Source: Acholeplasma sp.
Lineage (GTDB): Bacteria; Bacillota_I; Bacilli_A; Acholeplasmatales; Acholeplasmataceae
Direction of reading: 5' to 3'
Length of the DNA stretch: 54,859 nucleotides
Assembly: GCA_012838065.1 (NCBI GenBank)
Contig: DUPY01000026.1
Span: 1 to 54,859, forward strand
Below, piece after piece: positions 26,389-34,894 of the stretch (positions are counted from its first letter, which is position 1; the number at the start of each line of letters is the position of its first letter). The translations under genes were made by a program, and so were the position numbers. The notes under the pieces are model-generated. The model was not told the DNA's origin. It saw nothing but the letters and a program-made list of their open reading frames with translations, and made no database searches.

Positions 26389-27182
26389 TGACATTTTTAT
26401 ATTTTTTAGTAACAATAGGATTTACGGTTGGCATGTATTTGAAGTTTCCTAATGTTTATCTTATCTTACCGTTTTTAATTGGAGGATTAATTGTCGCATT
26501 TTTATTTATTATTTTACTAATCATCTTAATGCTTCCAATTATGAAATATACAAGTTATACAAATAAATTTAAACTCTATGTAACAAAAAGTGTAAGCTAC
26601 TTAGTTAATAAAGTTTTCTTAGGTATTGACATTGAAATTATTGGTAAAGAAAATTTAACAAAAGATAACATTTTAACTGCCTATGCGAACCATAAATCTT
26701 ATATTGACCCATTGATTATTATGGCCGTTGCTCATCGTCCAATTGCATTTACACCCAAAACAGGTGTTTATAAAATACCAGTTATTAATAAATGGATGAA
26801 ATATTTAGGGTCCATGCCAATTGATCGTTCGAGTAATCGTAATACTGCGCAAAATATGGTTAACGCAATAAAAAACGTTAAAAACGGACTTATGTTGACG
26901 ATTTTCCCTGAAGGTGGTATTAAAACACGGGATGACGAAAAAATGGTTGATATGCGTGCAGGTGCTTATAAGATTGCTATGAAAGCTGGTGCTGATTTAC
27001 TACCAATTACGATTATTGGTGTAACAAACGTCAAAAAACGAGCACCTTTTAGACGTACAAAAGTAAAAGTTGTTGTTCATAAACAAGTGCGATATGACGA
27101 TATTAAAGATATGCAAACGAACGAAGTTGCTGATATGATGTTTAAAATTATTAATGATGGATACGAGAAATATTCTCATTAG
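26385..27182 (+). CDS. plsC: 1-acyl-sn-glycerol-3-phosphate acyltransferase
   Basis: Membrane enzyme of phospholipid synthesis that makes phosphatidic acid. Two hydrophobic segments at the N-terminus precede the acyltransferase domain with the HX4D motif in ANHKSYIDP and the block FPEGGIKT. Length is 265. It begins with two adjacent ATG codons and overlaps folA by 4 bases; it is the last gene before a strong terminator. Confidence 0.92.
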   Translation: MMTFLYFLVTIGFTVGMYLKFPNVYLILPFLIGGLIVAFLFIILLIILMLPIMKYTSYTNKFKLYVTKSVSYLVNKVFLGIDIEIIGKENLTKDNILTAYANHKSYIDPLIIMAVAHRPIAFTPKTGVYKIPVINKWMKYLGSMPIDRSSNRNTAQNMVNAIKNVKNGLMLTIFPEGGIKTRDDEKMVDMRAGAYKIAMKAGADLLPITIIGVTNVKKRAPFRRTKVKVVVHKQVRYDDIKDMQTNEVADMMFKIINDGYEKYSH

Positions 27183-27197
27183 TTATGCTTATAAAAA

Positions 27198-27228
27198 TAC
27201 AAAAGGATATGTTGCCATATCCTTTTTT
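27198..27228. terminator. Bidirectional terminator between plsC and the PhnA-like gene
   Basis: AAAAGGATATG pairs perfectly with CATATCCTTTT around TTGC; T runs on both strands serve the convergent genes. Confidence 0.9.
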
Positions 27229-27242
27229 TAATGTCGTATTGT

Positions 27243-27554
27243 TTATGCTTTCTTTACGAATTCTGATTTCAGACTCATGTTTCCAAAATTAGGGATTTTA
27301 CAATCAATATTATGATCACCGTCAACGATGCGAATATTGTTTACTTTGGTTCCTTGTTTTAAAGTTTGTGAAGCACCTTTTACTTTTAAGTCTTTGATAA
27401 CAATGATACTATCACCATCATAAAGTTTTGATCCATGTGCATCTAAGACAAAGTTTTCATCTTCAGATTCTTCCCATTTAAATTGGCAAGATGAGCAAAC
27501 GTTAAAACCATCCTCCTCATAAAAATACTCAAAGCCACAACTTGGGCATTTCAT
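27243..27554 (-). CDS. PhnA/YjdM-like zinc-ribbon protein
   Basis: A 103-residue protein with an N-terminal zinc ribbon ([18 protein letters not shown] followed by SSC, i.e. two CxxC knuckles) and a C-terminal domain with [15 protein letters not shown]. This is the PhnA/YjdM family; despite the name it is not part of phosphonate breakdown, and its role is unclear. I start at the ATG at 27554, 9 bases after GGAG, rather than at a TTG five codons earlier that overlaps that site. Confidence 0.88.
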   Translation of the reverse strand: MKCPSCGFEYFYEEDGFNVCSSCQFKWEESEDENFVLDAHGSKLYDGDSIIVIKDLKVKGASQTLKQGTKVNNIRIVDGDHNIDCKIPNFGNMSLKSEFVKKA

Positions 27555-27590
27555 ACTACCAATCTCCAATCTAATTTATATTTTTTAAAA

Positions 27591-28172
27591 TCAAGAACTC
27601 ATTTGTCCTCTAGCGCCTAAAAATTTAATACCTTCATCTGTTACTTCAATATAGTGAACAGAGCTGTTGTCTACATAGTATTTAATAAAATCAAACTTTT
27701 TTGGATCTACAGATATTAATAGTGCTTTAATAATGTGTGAGTGTGCAACTAACAATACTTTTTTATCTTTAAATTTTTCATATAAAAGATTTAAAGCATA
27801 TTTAGCACGTTCAATTAACATTTCATCCGTTTCAAACATTGGATGATGAAAGTTTGCATCACCTATTATTGGAAACGCGTGTTCGATTGTATCACCGTCA
27901 AATGGTGTAAAATCACGTTCTACAAAATAAGGTGCGATGTAAATTGGATCTTTAAAGTTGAATCTACGTTTAATAATATTTGCAGTAACTAATGCTCTTG
28001 ATAAAGGACTAGAAGCAAGTACGTCAAAAGTCTCTTTTGCTTTTTTTAGTTCATTGGCCGTATCTTTTGCTTGTTTTTTTCCAGTTTCGTTTAAAGGATT
28101 ATTGATGCGACCTTGCACGAGTCGATTTTTATTAAAATCTGTTTGTCCGTGTCTAACCATAGCTAATATCAT
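27591..28172 (-). CDS. Histidine phosphatase family protein
   Basis: Phosphoglycerate-mutase-like phosphatase of 193 residues. The phosphohistidine is in VRHGQTDFNKN, with ASSPLSRALVTA and the second catalytic histidine in LLVAHSHIIKALL. These features suggest a small-molecule phosphatase rather than a glycolytic mutase; the substrate is unknown. Ribosome site GAGGT. It lies upstream of the PhnA-like gene on the same strand with only 36 bases between, so both may share a transcript. Confidence 0.88.
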   Translation of the reverse strand: MILAMVRHGQTDFNKNRLVQGRINNPLNETGKKQAKDTANELKKAKETFDVLASSPLSRALVTANIIKRRFNFKDPIYIAPYFVERDFTPFDGDTIEHAFPIIGDANFHHPMFETDEMLIERAKYALNLLYEKFKDKKVLLVAHSHIIKALLISVDPKKFDFIKYYVDNSSVHYIEVTDEGIKFLGARGQMSS

Positions 28173-28198
28173 GCAATTACCTCACTTTTCCTTTATCT

Positions 28199-28207
28199 AT
28201 TATATCA
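28199..28207 (-). promoter_or_regulatory. Extended -10 promoter of the histidine phosphatase gene
   Basis: Reads TGATATAAT on the minus strand, 27 bases before the ATG. Confidence 0.6.
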
Positions 28208-28220
28208 TAATATGGTAGAA

Positions 28221-28226
28221 TATAAT
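28221..28226 (+). promoter_or_regulatory. -10 box of the pyrimidine nucleoside phosphorylase gene
   Basis: TATAAT 22 bases before the ATG, back to back with the divergent phosphatase promoter; no clear -35 box. Confidence 0.5.
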
Positions 28227-28247
28227 TAAGCAAAGGAGAAATGATAT

Positions 28248-29543
28248 ATGCATATTATTGACATCATTACAAAAAAACGTGATGGCGGTATTTTAACTGC
28301 CGAAGAAATCAAGTTCTTCATTGAAGGTTACACAAAAGGACGTATTCCAGATTACCAAATAAGTGCCCTTTTAATGGCAATCTATTTTAAAGGTATGACA
28401 AATGAAGAAGCAACAAATCTCGCACTTTTCATGCGTGATTCTGGTGATATCTTCAATCTTGACAGTATCGAGGGTGTTAAAGTAGATAAACACTCTACAG
28501 GTGGCGTTGGCGACAAAGTAACTTTAGTACTTGGACCACTCCTTGCTTATCATGGCGCTAAAGTAGCGAAAATGAGTGGACGTGGATTAGGACATACTGG
28601 AGGTACTGTTGATAAACTTGAAAGTATTCCAGGTTATCAAGTTGAGTTATCTGTGGAGGATTTTAAAAAGCAAGTATCTGAAATAGGTTTAGCAATCGTT
28701 GGTCAAAGTGGCGATGTAGCACCTGCAGACAAAAAGTTGTATGCATTACGCGATGTTACGGCAACTGTTGATTCAATTCCACTTATTGCTGCAAGCATTA
28801 TGTCTAAAAAACTTGCAAGTGGTGCTGATGCAATTTGTTTAGATGTTAAAGTTGGCCATGGTGCATTTATGAAAACTGTTGAAGAAGCAACCAACCTAGC
28901 TGAACTTATGGTAAATATTGGTAAATTAGCTGGCAAGAAAATGACGGCTATCTTAACAGGCATGGATGAACCTTTGGGACATAAAATTGGTAATGGTCTT
29001 GAAGTATATGAGGCAATTGAAACACTAAGTGGTAAAGGTCCTAAGGATCTAGTGGATGTCACTGTTGAAATTGGCGCGCACTTACTTATTCAATCAAAGA
29101 TAGAAAGCAGTTTTGAAGTTGCTAAAGAAAAACTACATAATACGTTAGATAATGGTTTGGCATTAAATAAATTTAGAGAACTTATTGTTGCACAACACGG
29201 TGATCCATCGATTATTGAACGAAAAGAAGAGTTATTAAGTAATAAAACGGTTGAGTTTAAGTCTACTGAAAATGGATATATTGAAACAATTGACGCATTA
29301 AAAATTGGTGTAGCTGCTTCAAGACTTGGTGCCGGAAGAGAAACCAAAGAAGATGTTATTGATTTATTTGTAGGTATCGATTTACATAAAAAAATTGGAG
29401 ATCGTGTTCAAAAGGGTGATGTTATTGCAACCCTCTATGTTAATGAAAAAGGTGTTGATGAAGCCCTTGCTTTAATGAAGCAAGCAGTAAATGTAGGACC
29501 TAATAAACTTTCAATCGATTTAATTAAAAAAACAATTCAGTAA
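28248..29543 (+). CDS. pdp: Pyrimidine-nucleoside phosphorylase
   Basis: Phosphorolysis of uridine and thymidine to base and (deoxy)ribose 1-phosphate. The phosphate and substrate loops are clear: VDKHSTGGVGDKVTL, MSGRGLGHTGGTVDKLE and SKKLASGADAICLDVK. Length 431 fits the Firmicute Pdp enzymes with dual specificity (E. coli DeoA is close in size but narrower in substrate). Ribosome site AAAGGAG. It complements DeoD and DeoC but stands alone, not in the deo cluster. Confidence 0.94.
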   Translation: MHIIDIITKKRDGGILTAEEIKFFIEGYTKGRIPDYQISALLMAIYFKGMTNEEATNLALFMRDSGDIFNLDSIEGVKVDKHSTGGVGDKVTLVLGPLLAYHGAKVAKMSGRGLGHTGGTVDKLESIPGYQVELSVEDFKKQVSEIGLAIVGQSGDVAPADKKLYALRDVTATVDSIPLIAASIMSKKLASGADAICLDVKVGHGAFMKTVEEATNLAELMVNIGKLAGKKMTAILTGMDEPLGHKIGNGLEVYEAIETLSGKGPKDLVDVTVEIGAHLLIQSKIESSFEVAKEKLHNTLDNGLALNKFRELIVAQHGDPSIIERKEELLSNKTVEFKSTENGYIETIDALKIGVAASRLGAGRETKEDVIDLFVGIDLHKKIGDRVQKGDVIATLYVNEKGVDEALALMKQAVNVGPNKLSIDLIKKTIQ

Positions 29544-29547
29544 TTAC

Positions 29548-29580
29548 AAAAAAGAAGCCTAAAATGGCTTCTTTGTTTTT
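29548..29580. terminator. Bidirectional terminator after pdp
   Basis: AAAGAAGCC pairs with GGCTTCTTT around TAAAAT; T-rich on both strands, between convergent genes. Confidence 0.85.
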
Positions 29581-29824
29581 ATATGTCAAAAATCTCATCA
29601 ACTAAGTCAATATAATCTAATTTTTTAAGTAGTAAATCATAGGTTTTCTTATCAATTTCCACATAGTAAATGCCGTTCATATCAAAACCGTCTTGCTCAA
29701 GCATGATGTTGTATGTTTCAACACCTTTTTTGTTAACTTTTTTGTAAACATATACAATGTGTTTTGTGTTTATAACTAAATATTGTTCCTTATTTAGTAC
29801 TTTTACTCGTATGAATGTTCCCAT
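29579..29824 (-). CDS. Small protein of unknown function
   Basis: An 81-residue protein I do not recognise. It looks beta-rich at first (FIRVKVLNKEQYLVINTKHI) and ends in an acidic helix (KLDYIDLVDEIFDI). There is no membrane segment. It lies 2 bases after the stomatin-type gene on the same strand and before the terminator, so it is the last gene of that operon. Its conservation next to qmcA/nfeD elsewhere would be the best test that it is a functional partner. Confidence 0.65.
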   Translation of the reverse strand: MGTFIRVKVLNKEQYLVINTKHIVYVYKKVNKKGVETYNIMLEQDGFDMNGIYYVEIDKKTYDLLLKKLDYIDLVDEIFDI

Positions 29825-29826
29825 AC

Positions 29827-30771
29827 TTATTTATCAACTTTATTAACATCTTTCATAACTTCAGCACTAGCTAAAAGTGTAGAAGCGATGTTTCTAAAAT
29901 CTGTAGGTACAACAATCTTTGTTGCCTGACCATCTGCAAGTTTATTTAATGATTCAAATGCTTTAATTTGAAGAACAGCTGCATCTGCTTTTGCATCTTT
30001 AATTAATTTAATACCAAGCGCTTCAGCTTCTTTAAGTTTTCTAATGGATTCAGCCTCACCTTCAGCTTCACGAATTGCTTGTTGTTTTTGGGCTTCAGCT
30101 CTTAAAATAATCGCTTCAGATTCACCTTCAGCGCGCAAGATAGCTGCACGTTTGTCACCTTCTGCAAGTAAAATTGTTTGACGTCTTTCACGCTCTGCAC
30201 GCATTTGTTTTTCCATTGATTCACGAATATCTTTTGGTGGAACAATGTTTTTAACTTCAACTCGGTTAACTTTAATACCCCATGCATCAGTAGCTTCATC
30301 TAAGATTGAGCGCATTTTTGTATTAATTAAGTCTCTTGAAGTTAATGTTTCGTCTAAATCTAAATCACCAATTATATTTCTTAAAGTAGTTGCTGATAAG
30401 TTTTCAATAGCTGAGATTGGATTATCAACACCATAAGCATATAATTTAGGGTCCGTAATTTGGAAGAAGACAACTGTATCAATTTGCATTGTAACGTTAT
30501 CCTTTGTAATTACAGGCTGTGGTTCAAAATCACGAACTTGTTCTTTAAGTGTTACAACTGCTGCAATACGATCCACAAAAGGAATTAAAAAGTGAATTCC
30601 AACACCCCAAGTTTGATGGTATGCTCCTAAACGTTCAATTACATATTTTTTAGTTTGTGTAACTAAACGGAAACGTGTAGCGATAATAATTAACGCACCA
30701 ACAATTAAAATAATTAATATAATCGTTAACTCTGTTGATAATAAAATGTTTGGTCTAATAAAATTTTTCAT
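29827..30771 (-). CDS. SPFH/stomatin-type membrane protein (QmcA/paraslipin-like)
   Basis: A 314-residue SPFH-domain protein with one N-terminal transmembrane segment (about residues 12-32), then the SPFH domain (YVIERLGAYHQTWG, ITKDNVTMQIDTVVFFQITDP, GDLDLDETLTSRD) and a long coiled coil rich in Ala, Glu and Arg (AEGDKRAAILRAEGESEAI). Such proteins form membrane rings or microdomains and pair with NfeD proteins, as here. It may organise membrane proteases or lipids; no specific client is visible. Confidence 0.9.
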   Translation of the reverse strand: MKNFIRPNILLSTELTIILIILIVGALIIIATRFRLVTQTKKYVIERLGAYHQTWGVGIHFLIPFVDRIAAVVTLKEQVRDFEPQPVITKDNVTMQIDTVVFFQITDPKLYAYGVDNPISAIENLSATTLRNIIGDLDLDETLTSRDLINTKMRSILDEATDAWGIKVNRVEVKNIVPPKDIRESMEKQMRAERERRQTILLAEGDKRAAILRAEGESEAIILRAEAQKQQAIREAEGEAESIRKLKEAEALGIKLIKDAKADAAVLQIKAFESLNKLADGQATKIVVPTDFRNIASTLLASAEVMKDVNKVDK

Positions 30772-30824
30772 AAATCTCTCCTTTTAAAATAATTGTGTAC
30801 TTCATACAAACTGCGCATAACGCC

Positions 30825-31262
30825 CTATGACTTAGTTTCATTTTTTTCTACAATAAGTTTGACCCCTTCAATATCGAGGATACGAACGGCTTCCCCTTGT
30901 TTTACAGTATCTTGACTAATTGCAGTCCACTCAAGATTGTTAACTTTAGCTGTTCCTGGTACACCTGGTTCGATATCGCTTGTTGCATAACCAATTTTAC
31001 CGATAATAGCATCAACATTTGTCTTTATTTCGTTCGTTTTTAAATACTTCATAATAATTGGTCTTGTGTATAAGAAAAGAACTAACGTTAAAATAACAAA
31101 CACAGCAAATTGGATATACCATTCTACACTAAATAAGGACAAAATAAACGCAGGTATGGCTGCTAATGCAAACCAAATGCTAACGAGATCTAATGTTAAA
31201 AATTCGAAAAAGATTGAGAGTATAAATAATCCAACCCATACCCAAATTAAAATTTCGTTCAT
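30825..31262 (-). CDS. NfeD-like membrane protein
   Basis: A 145-residue protein with an N-terminal hydrophobic half of two to four transmembrane segments and a C-terminal OB-fold NfeD domain (IIGKIGYATSDIEPG, GEAVRILDIEGVKLIVEK). This short, protease-less NfeD type is the usual genomic partner of QmcA/paraslipin proteins, and the downstream gene is one. It overlaps the upstream unknown gene by 4 bases. Confidence 0.88.
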   Translation of the reverse strand: MNEILIWVWVGLFILSIFFEFLTLDLVSIWFALAAIPAFILSLFSVEWYIQFAVFVILTLVLFLYTRPIIMKYLKTNEIKTNVDAIIGKIGYATSDIEPGVPGTAKVNNLEWTAISQDTVKQGEAVRILDIEGVKLIVEKNETKS

Positions 31263-31636
31263 TTTATTTCCTCCTTCATATTAACTACAAGTACTTTTTG
31301 TTTGTTATCCCATTCTGCCGGAAACTTAATTGTCTCGTTTTTAAAATCTAAATTAAATAAGCCTGTAAGTTCTTCAACAAACGCTTTATTTGTAATACGA
31401 CTATATGAACTTCTTACAGTGATTCGATACTTTTTCGTATCAGGAATATCGTGACGTAAAGCTGTTGCTTTGTCTAGTGGTTTGATAATAACTTTTTTAT
31501 CATCTGGATCGATGCCTAGCATAACACTGTATGCAGACTCGAAAAAAGTCGTTGCAGGTTTATTTAACGTCAAATGGCCTTGTGCGATTGTAACAACGCC
31601 TTCTTTAGGTTTTTCATTGAACCATATAATAGCCAT
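31259..31636 (-). CDS. Protein of unknown function at the head of the NfeD-SPFH operon
   Basis: A 125-residue soluble protein I do not recognise. It is predicted mostly beta with segments such as GHLTLNKPATTFFESAY and KVIIKPLDKATALRHD, and has no cysteine or membrane segment. An AAGGAGG ribosome site precedes the ATG. It overlaps nfeD by 4 bases, so it is translated with the membrane pair and is a candidate accessory factor of that complex. Confidence 0.75.
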   Translation of the reverse strand: MAIIWFNEKPKEGVVTIAQGHLTLNKPATTFFESAYSVMLGIDPDDKKVIIKPLDKATALRHDIPDTKKYRITVRSSYSRITNKAFVEELTGLFNLDFKNETIKFPAEWDNKQKVLVVNMKEEIK

Positions 31637-31659
31637 AAAATTACCTCCTTTATACTTTT

Positions 31660-31687
31660 ATTATACACGAAATATTTATAAATTCAA
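31660..31687 (-). promoter_or_regulatory. Promoter of the NfeD-SPFH operon
   Basis: On the minus strand TTGAAT and TATAAT are 16 bases apart, 24 bases before the first ATG. Confidence 0.6.
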
Positions 31688-31740
31688 CATAAAATTATAA
31701 AAAATTATTTTTGATATATTTTTTAATCGTAAGCATATCA

Positions 31741-31770
31741 TTGTTATATCAAAAATGTGTATGATACAAT
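31741..31770 (+). promoter_or_regulatory. Promoter of thiT
   Basis: TTGTTA, 18 bases, then TACAAT preceded by TGA (extended -10). The transcript would start just before the riboswitch. Confidence 0.6.
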
Positions 31771-31780
31771 ATAAGTGATC

Positions 31781-31860
31781 ACTACGGGGAGCGAAAGCTG
31801 AGAGGATATTTATTTATCGACCCGAACACCTGATCTGGGTAATACCAGCGTAGGAATAGT
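31781..31860 (+). ncRNA. TPP riboswitch (THI element)
   Basis: All conserved blocks of the thiamine pyrophosphate aptamer are present in order: CGGGGAGC, GCTGAGA, GACCCGAACACCTGATCTGG, TAATACCAGCGTAGGAA. The closing P1 can form between ACTA and TAGT at the ends. It precedes the thiamine transporter gene and is followed by a terminator hairpin, so TPP should switch off transcription. Confidence 0.95.
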
Positions 31861-31885
31861 AAGCAAATGAATCATTTGAACATCT

Positions 31886-31920
31886 ATTTCTTTTGGTACC
31901 CCTAAAGAAATTTTTTATTT
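31886..31920 (+). terminator. Attenuator terminator of the TPP riboswitch
   Basis: ATTTCTTT pairs with AAAGAAAT, extended past a T-T mismatch by GG/CC around loop TACC; TTTTTTATTTT follows. It lies before the thiT ribosome site, as expected for transcriptional control. Confidence 0.8.
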
Positions 31921-31938
31921 TCTAAAGGAGGAAGAAAG

Positions 31939-32502
31939 ATGAATAATCAAAGTATAAAAAAAATAACAACAACCTCAATTTTGGTTGCTGTTGCGGTTGT
32001 ATTTGATCTTATTGTTAGATACACACCAGGTTTAAATATTTCAATGCCTAATGGTGGTTCGCCATTTGGTATATCGATGGTACCATTAGTTATTATCGCC
32101 TTAATTTATGGCATACCCTATGGTATTATTGGTGGTGTGATTTTTGGATTTGTTAACTTTTTACTTGATGGTTACGGGTTTCACTGGGCATCACTGTTGC
32201 TTGATTATGTCGTAGCGTTTGGCATTATCGGTTTATCAGGATTATTCAAAGGTGGACTTAAAAGTTGGAAACAAACACTTTTTGCAATAATGCTCGCAGG
32301 GTTTTTAAGATACATAATCCACGGTTTAAGTGGTGTTATTATATATGCGGATTATACGCCGCCAGGAAAAACACCATTTTTCTATTCGTTTATTTTGTAT
32401 AACTTGCCTTATATGGCAGCAACAACTTTTATATCCGCGGTTATACTTTTATTGATTCGAAAAAAACTTAATGATATCCTAGATGAAAGTCAAATGTTAT
32501 AA
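31939..32502 (+). CDS. thiT: Thiamine transporter ThiT (ECF S component)
   Basis: Substrate-binding membrane subunit of an ECF transporter, 187 residues with six hydrophobic segments. The segments NGGSPFGISMVPLV, LDGYGFHWASLLLDYVVAF and GFLRYIIHGLSGV match ThiT, where aromatic residues of this region bind thiamine. The TPP riboswitch in its leader confirms the ligand. It needs the shared EcfA/EcfT module, which is not here. Ribosome site AAGGAGG. Its 3' end overlaps convergent recU by 13 bases. Confidence 0.93.
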   Translation: MNNQSIKKITTTSILVAVAVVFDLIVRYTPGLNISMPNGGSPFGISMVPLVIIALIYGIPYGIIGGVIFGFVNFLLDGYGFHWASLLLDYVVAFGIIGLSGLFKGGLKSWKQTLFAIMLAGFLRYIIHGLSGVIIYADYTPPGKTPFFYSFILYNLPYMAATTFISAVILLLIRKKLNDILDESQML

Positions 32503-33059
32503 AATGTATCAAGAACTTTTAAATAATCAAGCCTTGGTTGGAAACTGAATTTAATTTCATATGCTTCAGTTACAAAAGTTTCATAAGGTATAGACTTACG
32601 GCCAGTATTTTGATTTTGCCAGAAGCGATTTAACACTTCGAAAGGCAATAAAAAATACTGGTTTTGTTTTTTGAAATGAACAATTAAAAATGCAATTCCA
32701 CCATGTTCATGAACACGACTTAAATGCTCGATTTGATGACTGTGAATATTTCTTAAAGGCATTGAAGTACTTGAGTTTGTTTCTTTAGCATCAAAATCAA
32801 TATATTTGCCCTTATAAATACCATTAAAGTCTGTTGTTGATGGTGTCTTATAATAAGCTTCAATAATTTTTGCTTTATTACGTGCCGGATAACTTACATT
32901 AACAACTTGAACTGGCGTAGGTTTTTTATGGATGACAGCGATATTTCGATCTAAATAATATTGATTTGTTATTTCGATATCACTTTCAAGTGTCATCCCA
33001 AGATTCGCGTAATTATTCATTTTTTCTTGTTGCTTTCGCATATTTGGATATTTAATCAT
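32490..33059 (-). CDS. recU: Holliday junction resolvase RecU
   Basis: Firmicute-type resolvase of homologous recombination, 189 residues. Catalytic residues of the restriction-like fold are seen in GIYKGKYIDFDAKET and in the later HQIEHLSRVHEHGGIAFLIVHF. N-terminal YPNMRKQQEKMNNYANLGM matches the family start. I prefer the ATG at 33059, with GGTGATT about 6 bases upstream; an ATG at 33071 is possible. It is monocistronic and converges on thiT without a terminator between. Confidence 0.93.
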   Translation of the reverse strand: MIKYPNMRKQQEKMNNYANLGMTLESDIEITNQYYLDRNIAVIHKKPTPVQVVNVSYPARNKAKIIEAYYKTPSTTDFNGIYKGKYIDFDAKETNSSTSMPLRNIHSHQIEHLSRVHEHGGIAFLIVHFKKQNQYFLLPFEVLNRFWQNQNTGRKSIPYETFVTEAYEIKFSFQPRLDYLKVLDTFYNI

Positions 33060-33075
33060 TGTAATCACCATTTAC

Positions 33076-33084
33076 ATTTTATCA
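33076..33084 (-). promoter_or_regulatory. Extended -10 promoter of recU
   Basis: Reads TGATAAAAT on the minus strand, close to the start codon; no -35 match. Confidence 0.45.
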
Positions 33085-33145
33085 CAAGATTGATAGAACT
33101 CTAATTGTTTATAATGTAAATATAATGATTTTTTAATTGTTTTTA

Positions 33146-33154
33146 TGATATAAT
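33146..33154 (+). promoter_or_regulatory. Extended -10 promoter of rnjA
   Basis: TGATATAAT, 40 bases before the ATG; no good -35 box. Confidence 0.6.
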
Positions 33155-33194
33155 TCATATAGATAAATTCTCGATACATAAAGGAAGTGGTAAT

Positions 33195-34868
33195 ATGAGT
33201 CAAGTTAGATTTTTTGCCTTAGGGGGATTAGGCGAAAACGGAAAAAACATGTATGTCGTAGAAGTAGATAGAGAATATTTTATTTTAGATGCCGGTATTA
33301 AGTACCCAAGTTCAGAATTATATGGTGTCGATGAAATTATTCCGGATTATAAAGTGTTAATTCGTGTGAAAAATCGTATTAAAGGGATTTTTTTAACCCA
33401 TGCGCATGAAGATCACATTGGAGCATTACAACACATTTTAAAGGATTTAAACGTGCCTGTGTATGCAACGAATTTTACAATGAATGTTGTCAAAGATAGT
33501 TTATTGGACGCTGGATATAATCTTAATGAATTATCATTAAATGTTATCAATCAAAATTCAATTATTAAGTTTGGTAATGTGAAGGTTACATTTTTTAATA
33601 CAACACACTCGATACCTGAGAGTGTTGGTGTTGCGGTTCATACAACAAAGGGTTCCATTGTTTACACAAGTGATTTTACATTCGATCAAAGTGGAGATGT
33701 TCGTTATCAAACGGATTTCCAAAAAATTAACGAGTTGTCAGAAAAGCATGTTCTTGCATTACTGACTGAATCAATCGGTTCATCACTTGTTCAAAATGGC
33801 GGTGTTTCTGTAGAACTTAACCATCGACTAAACAGCATTTACGCAAACGCAAATGGACGTATTATCGTCTCATTATTTTCATCTGATTTATTGAAGATTC
33901 AACGTATTATCGATATTTCATTAGCGCATAAAAAACGTATAGCAATCATAGGTCGTAAAGCTCAAAGAATTGTTGATATCGCAATCAAATCCGGTTATTT
34001 AAGCATTCCTGAAGAATCACTCATCAATTTAAAATATATCGATGACAAACACAAAAACGATGATAATGATATCGTAGCATTAGTCACTGGTTCACGTCAT
34101 GAACCATTCTATATGCTTCAAAGAATGTGTAAACGTAGTGACCGCTTAATTCACATTACTGATCGTGACACGATTATTTTAATGACATCACCTGTTCCAG
34201 GAACTGAAAAAATGGCTGCGCGCACACTTGATATTTTATATCGTAGCGATGCAAATGTTAAAATTATCGATAAACGACTACTTGCTCAAGCGCATGCGAC
34301 CGGTGAAGAAATTAAGATGATGATTAATTTATTAAAACCAAAATACATTATTCCAACAATAGGCGATTTCCGTCATCAATATATGGTAAGAAAACTCGCT
34401 ATGGAAATTGGTTATAAGTATGAAAATGTATTTTTACTTGATAATGGCGATGTCTTAACATTTGATGATGAACCATACATTGCTAAAGGTGATATAAGTG
34501 TCGGTGAAATTTTAATTGACGGTACAGCAGTGGGTGATGTTAACGATTATGTCATGCGTGATCGTGAATTACTTGCTGAAGATGGCGCTGTTTTAATTGT
34601 TGCTCACGTGAGTGCTAAACAAAAGAAAATTATCGGTGATATCAAGGTTATATCAAAAGGCTTTGTTTATGTTAAGGAAGCTGAAGATATTATTGAGCAA
34701 ATCAAAAAGACATTTAATGAAACAAGTCAAAAGCATTTCGAAGGGAAATACATTAATTGGAACGATTACAAGAAGGATGCACGTAATGCGATTTCAAAAT
34801 ATATCTATCAAGAAACACGCAGAAGTCCAATTACAATCCCGGTAATTATTTCAACAGAACTTGAATAA
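33195..34868 (+). CDS. rnjA: Ribonuclease J
   Basis: Metallo-beta-lactamase-fold RNase with 5' exonuclease and endonuclease activity in mRNA decay and rRNA maturation. The zinc site is THAHEDHIGAL, with further ligands in TTHSIPESVG and TSDFTFDQ; the beta-CASP domain holds GRKAQRIVDIAI, and the C-terminal domain is present. Length 557 is normal for RNase J1. Ribosome site AAGGAAG. It is monocistronic with its own terminator. Confidence 0.95.
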   Translation: MSQVRFFALGGLGENGKNMYVVEVDREYFILDAGIKYPSSELYGVDEIIPDYKVLIRVKNRIKGIFLTHAHEDHIGALQHILKDLNVPVYATNFTMNVVKDSLLDAGYNLNELSLNVINQNSIIKFGNVKVTFFNTTHSIPESVGVAVHTTKGSIVYTSDFTFDQSGDVRYQTDFQKINELSEKHVLALLTESIGSSLVQNGGVSVELNHRLNSIYANANGRIIVSLFSSDLLKIQRIIDISLAHKKRIAIIGRKAQRIVDIAIKSGYLSIPEESLINLKYIDDKHKNDDNDIVALVTGSRHEPFYMLQRMCKRSDRLIHITDRDTIILMTSPVPGTEKMAARTLDILYRSDANVKIIDKRLLAQAHATGEEIKMMINLLKPKYIIPTIGDFRHQYMVRKLAMEIGYKYENVFLLDNGDVLTFDDEPYIAKGDISVGEILIDGTAVGDVNDYVMRDRELLAEDGAVLIVAHVSAKQKKIIGDIKVISKGFVYVKEAEDIIEQIKKTFNETSQKHFEGKYINWNDYKKDARNAISKYIYQETRRSPITIPVIISTELE

Positions 34869-34894
34869 AAAAAGGTGCTTAGGCACCTTTTTTG
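34867..34894. terminator. Bidirectional terminator after rnjA
   Basis: AAAAAAGGTGC pairs with GCACCTTTTTT around TTAG; serves rnjA and the convergent ABC operon. Confidence 0.85.

Noticed and set aside
27243-27554. Phosphonoacetate hydrolase or phosphonate-use gene
   Set aside because: The PhnA/YjdM name is historical; there are no phosphonate genes nearby and the protein is a small zinc-ribbon protein.
28703-29347. Two open frames antisense to pdp (119 and 85 codons)
   Set aside because: The sense strand encodes an intact enzyme; the antisense products are Ser/Ala-rich low-complexity translations.
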